Shown one piece after another: positions 42,632 to 50,261 of a stretch of 64,000 nt of DNA. Made by a program: the position numbers and the translations under genes. The notes below the pieces were generated by a model. It saw only the letters and a program-made list of their open reading frames with translations. It did no database searches and had not been told where the DNA came from. Every line of letters starts with the position of its first letter. The first letter of the stretch is position 1. The DNA comes from Kribbella monticola (GTDB lineage: Bacteria > Actinomycetota > Actinomycetes > Propionibacteriales > Kribbellaceae), in NCBI RefSeq assembly GCF_003261635.1, contig NZ_QFXK01000031.1:124001-188000 (forward strand), written 5' to 3'.

Positions 42632-43629
42632 TGTCGCGGTACGACGAGGAAGCCAAATACGACCGGCCCAAGCGCCGGACCAGGCCGCGGACGAAGGACC
42701 GTCCGGCGTACGACGATGCCGTCACCGGCTTCGTGATCACCCGCGACCGCGGCCGGTACACCTGCTGGGTCGGCGAAGGCGACCGGGTGGTGACGGCGAT
42801 GAAGGCCCGCCAGCTCGGCCGCAAGGGCGTCATAGTCGGCGACCTGGTCAAACTCGACGGCGACTCCAGCGGCGACGAGGGCACGCTGGCCCGGATCGTC
42901 GAGGTGCTCCCCCGCAAGACGCTGCTGCGGCGCAGCGCGGACGACGACGACCCGATCGAGCGGCCGCTGGTGGCGAACGCGGATCAACTCGTCATCGTCG
43001 TCTCGGTGGCCAATCCCGAGCCCAGGACCAGACTGATCGACCGCTTCCTGGTCGCCGCGTACGACGCCGGTATGCGACCGCTGCTCTGCCTGACGAAGAC
43101 GGATCTCGCGGACCCCGACCATCTGCTGTCGATCTACCGGCCGCTCGGCGTCGAGTCCGTCGCCACCCAGCGCGACGGGGATCTGAGCGACCTCCGCGAG
43201 CAGCTGCTGGATCGCACCAGTGTGCTGGTCGGGCACTCGGGCGTCGGCAAGTCGACGCTGGTGAACGCGCTCGTGCCGGGGACCAATCGGGCGATCGGTG
43301 TGGTCAACGACAACACCGGTCGCGGTCGGCATACGTCGGTCAGCGCGCTGCTGCTCCGGCTGCCCGAAGGCGGCTGGATCGTGGACACACCTGGGATCCG
43401 GTCGTTCGGGTTGGCCCATGTGCAGCCCGACCAGCTGATCAACGCGTTCGGTGACCTCGCGGACGAGGCGCGGGACTGCCCGCGCGGCTGTACGCATTCG
43501 GAGACCGAGCCGAACTGTGCGCTGGACGAGGCCGTCGCCGAGGGCCGGGTCGACGCCGAGCGGGTCGCGTCCTTCCGCCGGCTGCTGGCCAGCCGCGAAG
43601 GCCGCGACGTCGAGACACCTTCGCCGTAG
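42631..43629 (+). CDS. rsgA: Ribosome small-subunit-dependent GTPase A
   Basis: 332 residues with the circularly permuted GTPase order. An N-terminal OB-like region (about 30-100) is followed by G4 LTKTD, then G1 GHSGVGKST, G2 TGRGRHTS and G3 DTPG. The C-terminal zinc region has CPRGCTHSETEPNC. It acts late in 30S subunit maturation. It is coupled to aroA by TGATG. The stop codon lies inside the first unit of a 14-bp tandem repeat that fills the whole gap to the next, convergent gene. Confidence 0.95.
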   Translation: MSRYDEEAKYDRPKRRTRPRTKDRPAYDDAVTGFVITRDRGRYTCWVGEGDRVVTAMKARQLGRKGVIVGDLVKLDGDSSGDEGTLARIVEVLPRKTLLRRSADDDDPIERPLVANADQLVIVVSVANPEPRTRLIDRFLVAAYDAGMRPLLCLTKTDLADPDHLLSIYRPLGVESVATQRDGDLSDLREQLLDRTSVLVGHSGVGKSTLVNALVPGTNRAIGVVNDNTGRGRHTSVSALLLRLPEGGWIVDTPGIRSFGLAHVQPDQLINAFGDLADEARDCPRGCTHSETEPNCALDEAVAEGRVDAERVASFRRLLASREGRDVETPSP

Positions 43630-43709
43630 TACGGGCGTCGCAGTACGGGTGCCGTAGTACGGGCGTCGCAGTACGGGCATCGCAGTACGGGCGTCGTAGT
43701 ACGGGCGTC
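43626..43709. repeat. Six tandem copies of a 14-bp GTAC-containing unit
   Basis: Units G(T/C)AGTACGGGCGTC start at 43626, 43640, 43654, 43668, 43682 and 43696. The array contains the rsgA stop codon at one end and touches the DUF2231 stop codon at the other, so it exactly fills the convergent intergenic gap. Confidence 0.9.
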
Positions 43710-44203
43710 TACTTCGCCGGGAGCTGGCCGTTCCAGACCGCCTTCGCGCCGGCATCGCCGGTACGGATGGTCTGGTAGATGACCACGATGCCGATCACCA
43801 CGACGACCGCACTCACCAGCAGTTCGAGCGGCCGGCTCTTGGTCTCCTTGCTGCCTTTGCCGCTCGCGAGCGCGGACGGACCGGACAGCACCAGGAACGC
43901 CGCCACAGCCACGACGGCGAAGACGATGCAGAAGAGGAACAGCAGGTTGCCTCGGTCACGGTGCACCTTCACCAGCTGATTCAGCTGCGGGACCGCCGCG
44001 ACGAAGGCCTCACCGCTCTTCTTGGCGACGAACGCACACACGAGCGAGCCGAGCCCGAGCAGCAGCGCCGGCCAGCGCAACAGCCAGCGCCACTTCGGCA
44101 CGAGCGCGAACGCGATCGCGGTGAGCGCGCCGACCGGCAGCACGAGCACGGTCAGATGGATCACCAGGACGTGGAGCGGAAGGTCCCCGAAGCGCTCGAA
44201 CAT
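43709..44203 (-). CDS. DUF2231 membrane protein
   Basis: 164 residues with four membrane segments: about 9-31 (PLHVLVIHLTVLVLPVGALTAIA), 39-60, 86-107 and 133-153. It begins MFERFGDLPLHVLVIHLTV, with the conserved His of this family near the start of the first helix. Family members are small membrane proteins of unknown role, some with metal or heme associations. It converges on rsgA and is divergent from hisN. Confidence 0.85.
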   Translation of the reverse strand: MFERFGDLPLHVLVIHLTVLVLPVGALTAIAFALVPKWRWLLRWPALLLGLGSLVCAFVAKKSGEAFVAAVPQLNQLVKVHRDRGNLLFLFCIVFAVVAVAAFLVLSGPSALASGKGSKETKSRPLELLVSAVVVVIGIVVIYQTIRTGDAGAKAVWNGQLPAK

Positions 44204-44343
44204 GTCGACTCCTGCAGTTTGGTTGGTCCCGACACTAACTGCACGTTCAACTACCCCGGATGGTTCAATCGCCGCCGTAACCTTGCCGCAATGTTGCCGG
44301 ACAGGACGACCGCTCGCTCCGCGGTCAGGCTAGCCTTCCGTCC

Positions 44344-45129
44344 ATGCCCTCGCACACCGACGATCTGCGGCTCGCCCACATTCTTGCCGACGACGCCGAC
44401 TCCACCACGATGGACCGCTACAAGGCGCTCGACCTGCACGTCGCCACCAAGCCCGACCTCACCCCGGTCAGCGAGTCCGACCGCAAGGTCGAGGACGTGA
44501 TGCGCAAGACGCTGGCCCGGGCCAGGCCGCGGGACGCCTTCGTCGGCGAGGAAGAGGGCACCACCGGCTGGGGCGTCCGCCGCTGGGTGGTCGACCCGAT
44601 CGACGGTACGAAGAACTACATCCGCGGCGTACCGGTCTGGGCCACGCTGATCAGCCTGATGATCGAGGACCAGGTCGTCGTCGGCGTTGTCTCGGCCCCG
44701 GCTCTCGGCAAACGCTGGTGGGCCTCGTACGGCGACGGCGCGTGGACCGGCCGCGCTCTGATGTCCGCCCAGCCGTGCCGCGTCAGCGACGTCTCATCTC
44801 TCGAGGACGCGTCGCTGTCCTACTCGTCACTCAAGGGCTGGGACAAACTCGGCAAGAAGGACGAATTCGCCGGCCTGATGGACTCGTGCTGGAGGACCCG
44901 CGCGTACGGCGACTTCTGGTCGTACATGCTGGTCGCCGAAGGCGCCGTGGACATCGCGGCCGAGCCGGAACTCAACCTCTACGACATGGCCGCCCTGGCC
45001 ATCATCGTCGACGAAGCAGGCGGCCGCTTCACCTCCCTCGACGGCACCCCCGGCCCCAACGGCCCCAACGCCGTAGCCACCAACGGCCGCCTCCACGACG
45101 AAGTACTCGCCCAGCTCGGCACGAAGTAA
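44344..45129 (+). CDS. hisN: Histidinol-phosphatase, inositol-monophosphatase type
   Basis: 261 residues. The IMPase-fold metal sites are clear: GEEEGT (about 66-71), WVVDPIDGTKNYIRG (78-92) and, near the end, ELNLYDMAALAIIVDEAGG with the third metal Asp. The lengths and the D-P-I-D-G-T-K-N motif match actinobacterial HisN, which removes phosphate from L-histidinol phosphate in histidine synthesis. A broader inositol-phosphatase role cannot be excluded. ATG 44344 lacks a clear ribosome site and may be translated from a short leader. Confidence 0.88.
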   Translation: MPSHTDDLRLAHILADDADSTTMDRYKALDLHVATKPDLTPVSESDRKVEDVMRKTLARARPRDAFVGEEEGTTGWGVRRWVVDPIDGTKNYIRGVPVWATLISLMIEDQVVVGVVSAPALGKRWWASYGDGAWTGRALMSAQPCRVSDVSSLEDASLSYSSLKGWDKLGKKDEFAGLMDSCWRTRAYGDFWSYMLVAEGAVDIAAEPELNLYDMAALAIIVDEAGGRFTSLDGTPGPNGPNAVATNGRLHDEVLAQLGTK

Positions 45130-45144
45130 TTCCCCACGCACCTC

Positions 45145-45513
45145 CTACGTCGGCTCCCAGGTGGACAGGCAGAAGGGGTGGCCGGCCGGGTCGGCGTACA
45201 CGAAGCAGTGGTCGGAGTTCGGCTGGAAGTCGAGCCGGGTGGCGCCGGCGGCGACGGCACGGGCTCCGGTTGCCTCGAGGTCGTCGACGTAGAAGTCGAG
45301 GTGCATCTGCATGGGTACGTCGGCACCGGGCCACACCGGTGGGCAGAAATCGTCGACCTGCTGGAAGGCGATGCAGCCGTTCGGTCCGGAGACGGTCGCC
45401 CAGTGCGCGCTTCCCAACGCGTCGCCGCCGGTGAGTTCGGCGTAGAAGAGCGCGAGGGCGAGCGCGTCGGGCGCGTTCACCGTGGTCCCGCTGAGTCTGA
45501 TGTCGTCGGACAT
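45145..45513 (-). CDS. VOC family protein (operon gene 3)
   Basis: 122 residues, one glyoxalase/bleomycin-resistance-type betaalphabetabetabeta unit pair (LALALFYAELTGGDALG, MQMHLDFYVDDLEATGARAVAAGATRL, YADPAGHPFCLSTWEP). The metal ligands are only partly conserved (H in MHLDFYV; no clear terminal Glu), so it may bind ligand without catalysis. Its ATG overlaps the stop of the SRPBCC gene (TGATG), in an ArsR-led operon. Confidence 0.87.
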   Translation of the reverse strand: MSDDIRLSGTTVNAPDALALALFYAELTGGDALGSAHWATVSGPNGCIAFQQVDDFCPPVWPGADVPMQMHLDFYVDDLEATGARAVAAGATRLDFQPNSDHCFVYADPAGHPFCLSTWEPT

Positions 45514-46037
45514 CACTCGATCTCCATCGCTTCGTAGGCAGGGGACAACTCGTCCCAGCGCCGCCGCCACGCCGGTGCCGGAGCCTGCTCCGACCAGCGC
45601 TCGGGGTGGGCCCCGGCGTCGTCTGTCAGCGACCGCCCCAGATCCTCCAGATGCGCCTGCCATCCGGCCCCGTGCAGGTACAGCTTGCCCACCGGCAGTC
45701 CACGCTCCTCGACCACCAGCCTGGTTTTCGAGCCCTCCTCGGTCAGCCATGCCTCCATCTGAGACTCGTCGTCCGTGCCCGGCTGCATGGTGAGGAGCAG
45801 ATGACGCGGTGCGTCGCACACCTCGACCCGCCCCGGACCGGTCCAGGTGCTGGTGAAGACGGCATGGATCGTGCCGCCCACCCGCAGGTCGCCGGAGACT
45901 TCAGCGATCCAGCCCGCGAGCCGCTCCGGTGTCGTACACGCTTCCCACAGGTCGTCGATGTCCGTGTCGTAGATGTCCTCGACGCGCACCGCGCCGCGGG
46001 TCTCGTCGAGCGCCCGCATCGTCCCGATGATGTTCAC
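45513..46037 (-). CDS. SRPBCC (AHSA1-like) protein (operon gene 2)
   Basis: 174 residues from GTG 46037. It has the START/Bet v 1-like pattern: EDIYDTDIDDLWEACTTPERLAGWIAEVSGDLRVGGTIHAVFTSTWTGPGRVEVCDAPRHLLLTM, a strand-rich cavity fold that binds hydrophobic ligands. The C-terminal part ends in WRRRWDELSPAYEAMEIE. The GTG overlaps the ArsR stop (GTGA) and fixes the start; the frame further upstream lies inside arsR. ArsR-SRPBCC pairs are common actinobacterial two-gene units. Confidence 0.88.
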   Translation of the reverse strand: MNIIGTMRALDETRGAVRVEDIYDTDIDDLWEACTTPERLAGWIAEVSGDLRVGGTIHAVFTSTWTGPGRVEVCDAPRHLLLTMQPGTDDESQMEAWLTEEGSKTRLVVEERGLPVGKLYLHGAGWQAHLEDLGRSLTDDAGAHPERWSEQAPAPAWRRRWDELSPAYEAMEIE

Positions 46038-46351
46038 TTTCGCGCCTTCTTCCCTCGAGCGATCTCTGTATGAAGGGCGTCGAGCCGGCTCTGCCAGAGC
46101 ACGCGATACCCCGCGAGCCACTCGTCCACCTCGATGAGCGCCTCCGGACGGAGGCTGTAGATCCGGCGCTGCGCCTCCCGGCGTACGTCGATCAGCCCGG
46201 CCTCCCGCAGCACCCGCAGATGCCGGGAGACACCCGGACGGGCGATCGGAAGCGCCTCGGCCAACTCCCCCGCGCTCGCCGGATGATCGCGCAGGATCTC
46301 CAGAACCGTCCGCCGACTCTCGTCCGCCAACGCGTGCAGCACCACGTCCAT
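46034..46351 (-). CDS. ArsR-family transcriptional repressor (operon gene 1)
   Basis: 105 residues with a winged helix (LHALADESRRTVLEILRDHPASAGELAEALPIARPGVSRHLRVLREAGLIDVRREAQRRIYSL). No Cys pair for metal sensing is present, so it probably responds to a small organic signal or to redox state. It leads an operon with SRPBCC and VOC genes. A 36-bp two-level palindrome overlaps its promoter, and the -10 element ends 6 bp before the ATG, so the mRNA should be leaderless and self-repressed. Confidence 0.9.
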   Translation of the reverse strand: MDVVLHALADESRRTVLEILRDHPASAGELAEALPIARPGVSRHLRVLREAGLIDVRREAQRRIYSLRPEALIEVDEWLAGYRVLWQSRLDALHTEIARGKKARK

Positions 46352-46357
46352 ATCGCT

Positions 46358-46394
46358 AATGTAACCGCCTGGGTACGTACCCGCAAGGTTACAT
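46358..46394 (-). promoter_or_regulatory. Operator-promoter of the ArsR operon
   Basis: Outer arms ATGTAACC (46359-46366) and GGTTACAT (46387-46394) flank a perfect 12-bp palindrome GGGTACGTACCC (46371-46382). On the minus strand TTGCGG (46386-46381), 17 bp, TACATT (46363-46358) forms a promoter embedded in it. The ATG follows 6 bp after the -10. Confidence 0.75.
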
Positions 46395-46468
46395 ACGAGG
46401 CACCGATGTACCCCGTCGAGGCTCGTGATGACCAGCTGGTCGCCTCTCTGATTGGCCGCTAGAAGCGC

Positions 46469-47686
46469 CTAACTCGCCTCAGACTGGCGTTGCAGGCGCC
46501 AGACCGACGGGACTGCGAGTGTCAGGAAGACCAGGATTATGTGGATGGCTGCGCCGTACAGCTCGACCGCCTTGACGCTCACCAGCGCCGCCACGTAGCC
46601 CACGGCGAGTTGGCCGGCGGGGATCGCGACGAAGGAGCCGAGCATGTCGTACGACGAGACGCGGGACAGCTTGTCGATCGGGACGTGTTGACCCAGCGCG
46701 GTCTCCCAGCCGATGCCGAACATCTCGAAGCCGATGCCGACCACGAACGCCATCGCGGCGACCGCGATCGTGTTCGGGGCGAGGGCGAGGCAGACGAAGA
46801 TCGGCGCGGTCAGCAGTACGCCGAACATGCCGATCCGCAAGGGATACCGCGGTTTCAGCCGGATCATCACGATGCCGCCGGCAATCAATCCGGCGCCGAA
46901 ACACGCGCTGACGACGCCCCAGCCCGTGCGACCGAAGGTGTTGTTGGCGATCACCGGGCCGAGGGTGGAGTAGCAGGCGCTGAAGATCATGTTGAGCAGG
47001 CCGAACGACAGCACGATCACCCAGACCCACTGCCGGGAGACGAACTCGGTCCAGCCGACCCGCAGGTCCTCGATCATCGAGGACCGCACCCGCTCGATGT
47101 GCGGCAGCGTCAGCCGGGAGATGAGCAGCGCTGCCAAGACGAACGAGACCGCGTCCACCGCGAGCCCGAACCCAGGCCCGACGAACCCGACGATCACCCC
47201 GGCGACCGCGCCACCGCCGATCACCGCGACCGATCGGGCGAAGCCGGAGATGGCGTTTGCCTGCGGCAACTCGTCCCGATCGACGATCGAGGGCAGGATG
47301 CCGGTCATCGCCGGCATCACGAATGCCGAGGCGATCCCGTTCACCGCCTCGATCACCGCGAGCTGCCAGATCTGGGCGTGCCCGGACAGCACCAGGCCCG
47401 CCGCGAGCGCCTGCGTCAATCCGCTGACCGTGTTGGCGACGACGAGCACCAGGTGCCGCGGCAGCCGGTCCGCGATGACGCCGCCGACGAGCAGGAGCAC
47501 CACGTTCGGGATGCTGCGGGCGGCCAGTACTCCGCCGACCGCGCTGGCCTTGTCGGACACGTCGAGCACCGCGAAGACCAAGGCGATCGGCGCGATCGAG
47601 TTGCCGATCAGCGAGACGAACCTGGCCGAGACGAAGATCCGTACGTCGCGATGACGCAGTACGGCGAGGTCCGCGCGCCAGCTCAC
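46469..47686 (-). CDS. MFS transporter, EntS-like exporter group
   Basis: 405 residues with 12 predicted membrane segments. Segment pairs and the loop GGVIADRLPRHLVL (between helices 2 and 3, the MFS motif A position) place it in the major facilitator superfamily; the overall layout resembles EntS-type exporters. It likely exports a small molecule or drug; the substrate is not known. GTG start at 47686. The sequence around this start has been triplicated upstream as 23-bp tandem units. Confidence 0.88.
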   Translation of the reverse strand: MSWRADLAVLRHRDVRIFVSARFVSLIGNSIAPIALVFAVLDVSDKASAVGGVLAARSIPNVVLLLVGGVIADRLPRHLVLVVANTVSGLTQALAAGLVLSGHAQIWQLAVIEAVNGIASAFVMPAMTGILPSIVDRDELPQANAISGFARSVAVIGGGAVAGVIVGFVGPGFGLAVDAVSFVLAALLISRLTLPHIERVRSSMIEDLRVGWTEFVSRQWVWVIVLSFGLLNMIFSACYSTLGPVIANNTFGRTGWGVVSACFGAGLIAGGIVMIRLKPRYPLRIGMFGVLLTAPIFVCLALAPNTIAVAAMAFVVGIGFEMFGIGWETALGQHVPIDKLSRVSSYDMLGSFVAIPAGQLAVGYVAALVSVKAVELYGAAIHIILVFLTLAVPSVWRLQRQSEAS

Positions 47687-47745
47687 CTGGTCACCACGTG
47701 CCAGCTCACCCCGTCACCGTGCGCCCGCTCACTCGGTCACCGGGC
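47677..47745. repeat. Three tandem 23-bp units covering the MFS start
   Basis: Units at 47677-47699, 47700-47722 and 47723-47745 share G-C-C-(A/C)-GCTCAC-N3-GTCACC. The first unit contains the GTG start codon (GTGAGC on the minus strand), so the start-codon segment is repeated twice upstream, out of frame. Confidence 0.75.
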
Positions 47746-47873
47746 GTGACTGAGTGCGGCCACGGCTCCGGCGGGCGGGACAAGCGGCGGTCACGATCCG
47801 CATTCTGCCAGACCTGCCGTTCGCGGCCCGGATTCGCTACCTTTGGGTATTGGTTCGATCATCAGGAGGCTCC

Positions 47874-48299
47874 GTGAAGATCAACGACGTATTGCGCGGT
47901 AAGGGCAACCAGGTCGTCACCATCTCCCCAGAAGCCACGGTTACCGAACTACTCGCGCTGCTGGCCGAGCACAACGTGGGTGCCCTCGTCGTCAGCCCGG
48001 ACGGATCGTCCGTGGCGGGCATCGTTTCCGAGCGCGACGTCGTGCGGCTGCTGAACCGTACGCCGGACGCGGGCGACGTCCGGGTGAGCGCGATCATGAC
48101 GCCGGAGGTGCACACCTGTACGCCGGACGACCTGGTCGACAACCTGATGCGGCTGATGACCGATCGACGGATCCGGCACGTCCCGGTCGTCGTGGACGGC
48201 GCCCTGGCAGGCATCGTCAGCATCGGCGACGTGGTGAAGACCCGGATCGGCGAGCTGGAGTTCGAGCGCGAGCAACTCTCCAACTACATCTCGGGCTAG
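47874..48299 (+). CDS. CBS-domain pair protein
   Basis: 141 residues from GTG 47874, with AGGAGG 4 nt upstream. Two CBS domains fill the protein: VVTISPEATVTELLALLAEHNVGALVVS...GIVSERDVVRLL and IMTPEVHTCTPDDLVDNLMRLMTDRRIRHVPVV...GIVSIGDVVKTRI. A single CBS pair usually binds an adenosine nucleotide; stand-alone versions such as the mycobacterial hypoxic response protein lack a known output. A short C-terminal helix (EFEREQLSNYISG) follows. It is monocistronic, ending in a strong terminator. Confidence 0.92.
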   Translation: MKINDVLRGKGNQVVTISPEATVTELLALLAEHNVGALVVSPDGSSVAGIVSERDVVRLLNRTPDAGDVRVSAIMTPEVHTCTPDDLVDNLMRLMTDRRIRHVPVVVDGALAGIVSIGDVVKTRIGELEFEREQLSNYISG

Positions 48300-48310
48300 A
48301 CAGCGCAAGC

Positions 48311-48345
48311 CGCAAGGCCCGGCGAACCAGTCACCGGGCCTTGCG
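48311..48345 (+). terminator. Terminator of the CBS gene
   Basis: A perfect 12-bp stem CGCAAGGCCCGG / CCGGGCCTTGCG with an 11-nt loop, 11 bp after the CBS stop and just before the convergent subtilase gene. Confidence 0.8.
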
Positions 48346-48361
48346 TACGTAGTACCGGCTG

Positions 48362-50068
48362 TCAGTACCGCGTGACCGCGGCCCAGGCGTCGACGATGCC
48401 GTTGCCGTAGAAGCCGTTGAAGGTCCGGTCGCCCTCACAGAGCGCGTCGAACTCGGTGGACCTTCCTTCGTTCACATAGCTGACCAGCGGCGGCACCGGG
48501 CAGGCGCGGTGCTGCGCAGAGCCGAGCAGGATCTGCTGCACCCGGTCCGGCGACAGTCCGAACGAGCCGTGCGGCCCCTTCTTCCCGTACTCGCTGACGA
48601 TCAGCGCAGCAACACCTGTCGCATGCGGTGACGCCATCGACGTCCCCTGCAGCCAGTTGTAGTAGCCACAACCGGTGTAGTCGGTCACCCCGGCAGGACA
48701 CTGCTTCTGTACGCCACCCGCGACGCCGGCCGGTGTGATCTCGCCTGCCGCGTCGACGAGCCCCTGCACCTGCAGTGCGTTCACCGGGTAGGTGGACAGG
48801 ATCAGGTTCTCGTTGGTGCGGAACTGCGGCGTACCGAAGTAGTCACGGAAGAAGCCGCCCGGTGCGGACACGTCGGTCTGCTCGAGCCCGTAGTTGGAGT
48901 AGTCGGCCTTCTTGCCGGACGGGCCGAGCGCGGAGACACCGATGACGTGCGGCCCCTCGACCGGGAGATCGAGGCAGGTCGAGTTGTCGATCGTCCGCGG
49001 GTACGCCGTACCGGCCGGGAAGTCGGGACTGCTGATGTCGGGCCGCGGCTTGCCGAGGTCCTCGTGGTTGTTGCCGAGGGCAGCGACCAGCGTGACGCCC
49101 TTGTCGTGCGCGTAGTCCAGTGCGCGCCGCATCGTGGCGATCGTGGTGCGCTGCTCGATCTGCGCTTCCGGACTGTCCGCCGGGTTGTTCTGGCAGTTGT
49201 ACAGCCACGGGTCGACGTAGAAGGACATGTTCACCACGTCCAGCCCGACGTCACCCGCATAGGTGAGCGCATCGGTCACCGGCCCGAGGAACACGAAGCC
49301 GCTGTCCTGGCCACCGCGGATCTCCACCAGCGTCACACCGGGAGCGACACCGGACACACCGAGCCCGTTCGCCGCGGCGCCGATCGTGCCGGCGACGTGC
49401 GTACCGTGCCCACTGTCGTCCCAGCCGACCGGGTCGACGCAGCCGCGGAACTCACACGGGCCGTCGATCTCGGGCAGGTCCGGGGCGAAGTTGCGGGACA
49501 GGTTCCAGTCGAAGTTCGGCGCGATGTCCGGGTTGCGCGCGTCGATACCGGAGTCCAGTACGCCGACCTTGACCGCCTTCTTGCCCGGCTGCACCGTGCG
49601 GGCCAGATCTGAGCGCACCATCCGCAACCCCCAGAGCTGGGCGTCCAGCGGATCCATGCCTCTGGCAACAGATTTGGCCGTGACCTTCGCACCCGCGGCG
49701 GCCGCGCCGAGGTGCTCCTGCTCGATCACGGTCGGCTTGCTCTGCGGCAGCTTCCCGATCACCTGGCTGCGAGCTGCGCCCTCGATCACCGCGGACGCCG
49801 CGACGCGGGTGCTGAACCCGGTGTCGGCAGCCCGCACCGTCATCGTGCCAAGGTTGCGATTCTCCTTCGTCACCTGCCCGCCGGCCGCCTGCACCGCCGC
49901 CAATGCCTGCGCATGGTCCGCGCCTGCCTTGACCAGCACCAAGTACTCCGTGTTTCCCCCGGCCACGGTTGTCACCCCTGCCCCGGCGTTCACCGGAACG
50001 GCCAGGGCGGTGACGACCAGCGCCACCGCACCTGATGCCGCATACAACGATCTACGGATGTCTCTCAC
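48362..50068 (-). CDS. Secreted S8 subtilisin-like serine peptidase
   Basis: 568 residues from GTG 50068, with GGAGGGG upstream. A signal peptide (about 1-30) and an inhibitor-I9-like propeptide (about 40-105) precede the catalytic domain. The triad is Asp172 (VGVLDSGID), His221 (DSGHGTHVAGT) and Ser477 (QGTSMASPHATG). Four or more cysteines in the catalytic domain (CEFRGC, NCQNN, STCLD, QKQCPAGVTDYTGC) suggest disulfides, fitting an exported enzyme. It probably degrades extracellular protein. The start chosen excludes a long upstream frame with no protein-like features. Confidence 0.93.
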   Translation of the reverse strand: MRDIRRSLYAASGAVALVVTALAVPVNAGAGVTTVAGGNTEYLVLVKAGADHAQALAAVQAAGGQVTKENRNLGTMTVRAADTGFSTRVAASAVIEGAARSQVIGKLPQSKPTVIEQEHLGAAAAGAKVTAKSVARGMDPLDAQLWGLRMVRSDLARTVQPGKKAVKVGVLDSGIDARNPDIAPNFDWNLSRNFAPDLPEIDGPCEFRGCVDPVGWDDSGHGTHVAGTIGAAANGLGVSGVAPGVTLVEIRGGQDSGFVFLGPVTDALTYAGDVGLDVVNMSFYVDPWLYNCQNNPADSPEAQIEQRTTIATMRRALDYAHDKGVTLVAALGNNHEDLGKPRPDISSPDFPAGTAYPRTIDNSTCLDLPVEGPHVIGVSALGPSGKKADYSNYGLEQTDVSAPGGFFRDYFGTPQFRTNENLILSTYPVNALQVQGLVDAAGEITPAGVAGGVQKQCPAGVTDYTGCGYYNWLQGTSMASPHATGVAALIVSEYGKKGPHGSFGLSPDRVQQILLGSAQHRACPVPPLVSYVNEGRSTEFDALCEGDRTFNGFYGNGIVDAWAAVTRY

Positions 50069-50261
50069 GAGCGGATCCCCTCCCTGAAGTGAGCTTGACG
50101 CGGCACACGTTAGGTCAGCCTCAGCACGGCCACCAGACTCCAGCAGGCCGCCGACGTTGTCAGAATTCTCGATCAAACACTTGACTCGTCTGGTGCTCCG
50201 GACGCCGAAATCTGGTCCAGATCTGTCGCGCTCGGGTGCGATGGGCGTACGGTCGGTGATC

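Noticed and set aside
45145-46037. Toxin-antitoxin or metal-resistance operon led by ArsR
   Set aside because: ArsR lacks metal-binding cysteines and the partners are SRPBCC and VOC folds, not toxins or metal pumps.
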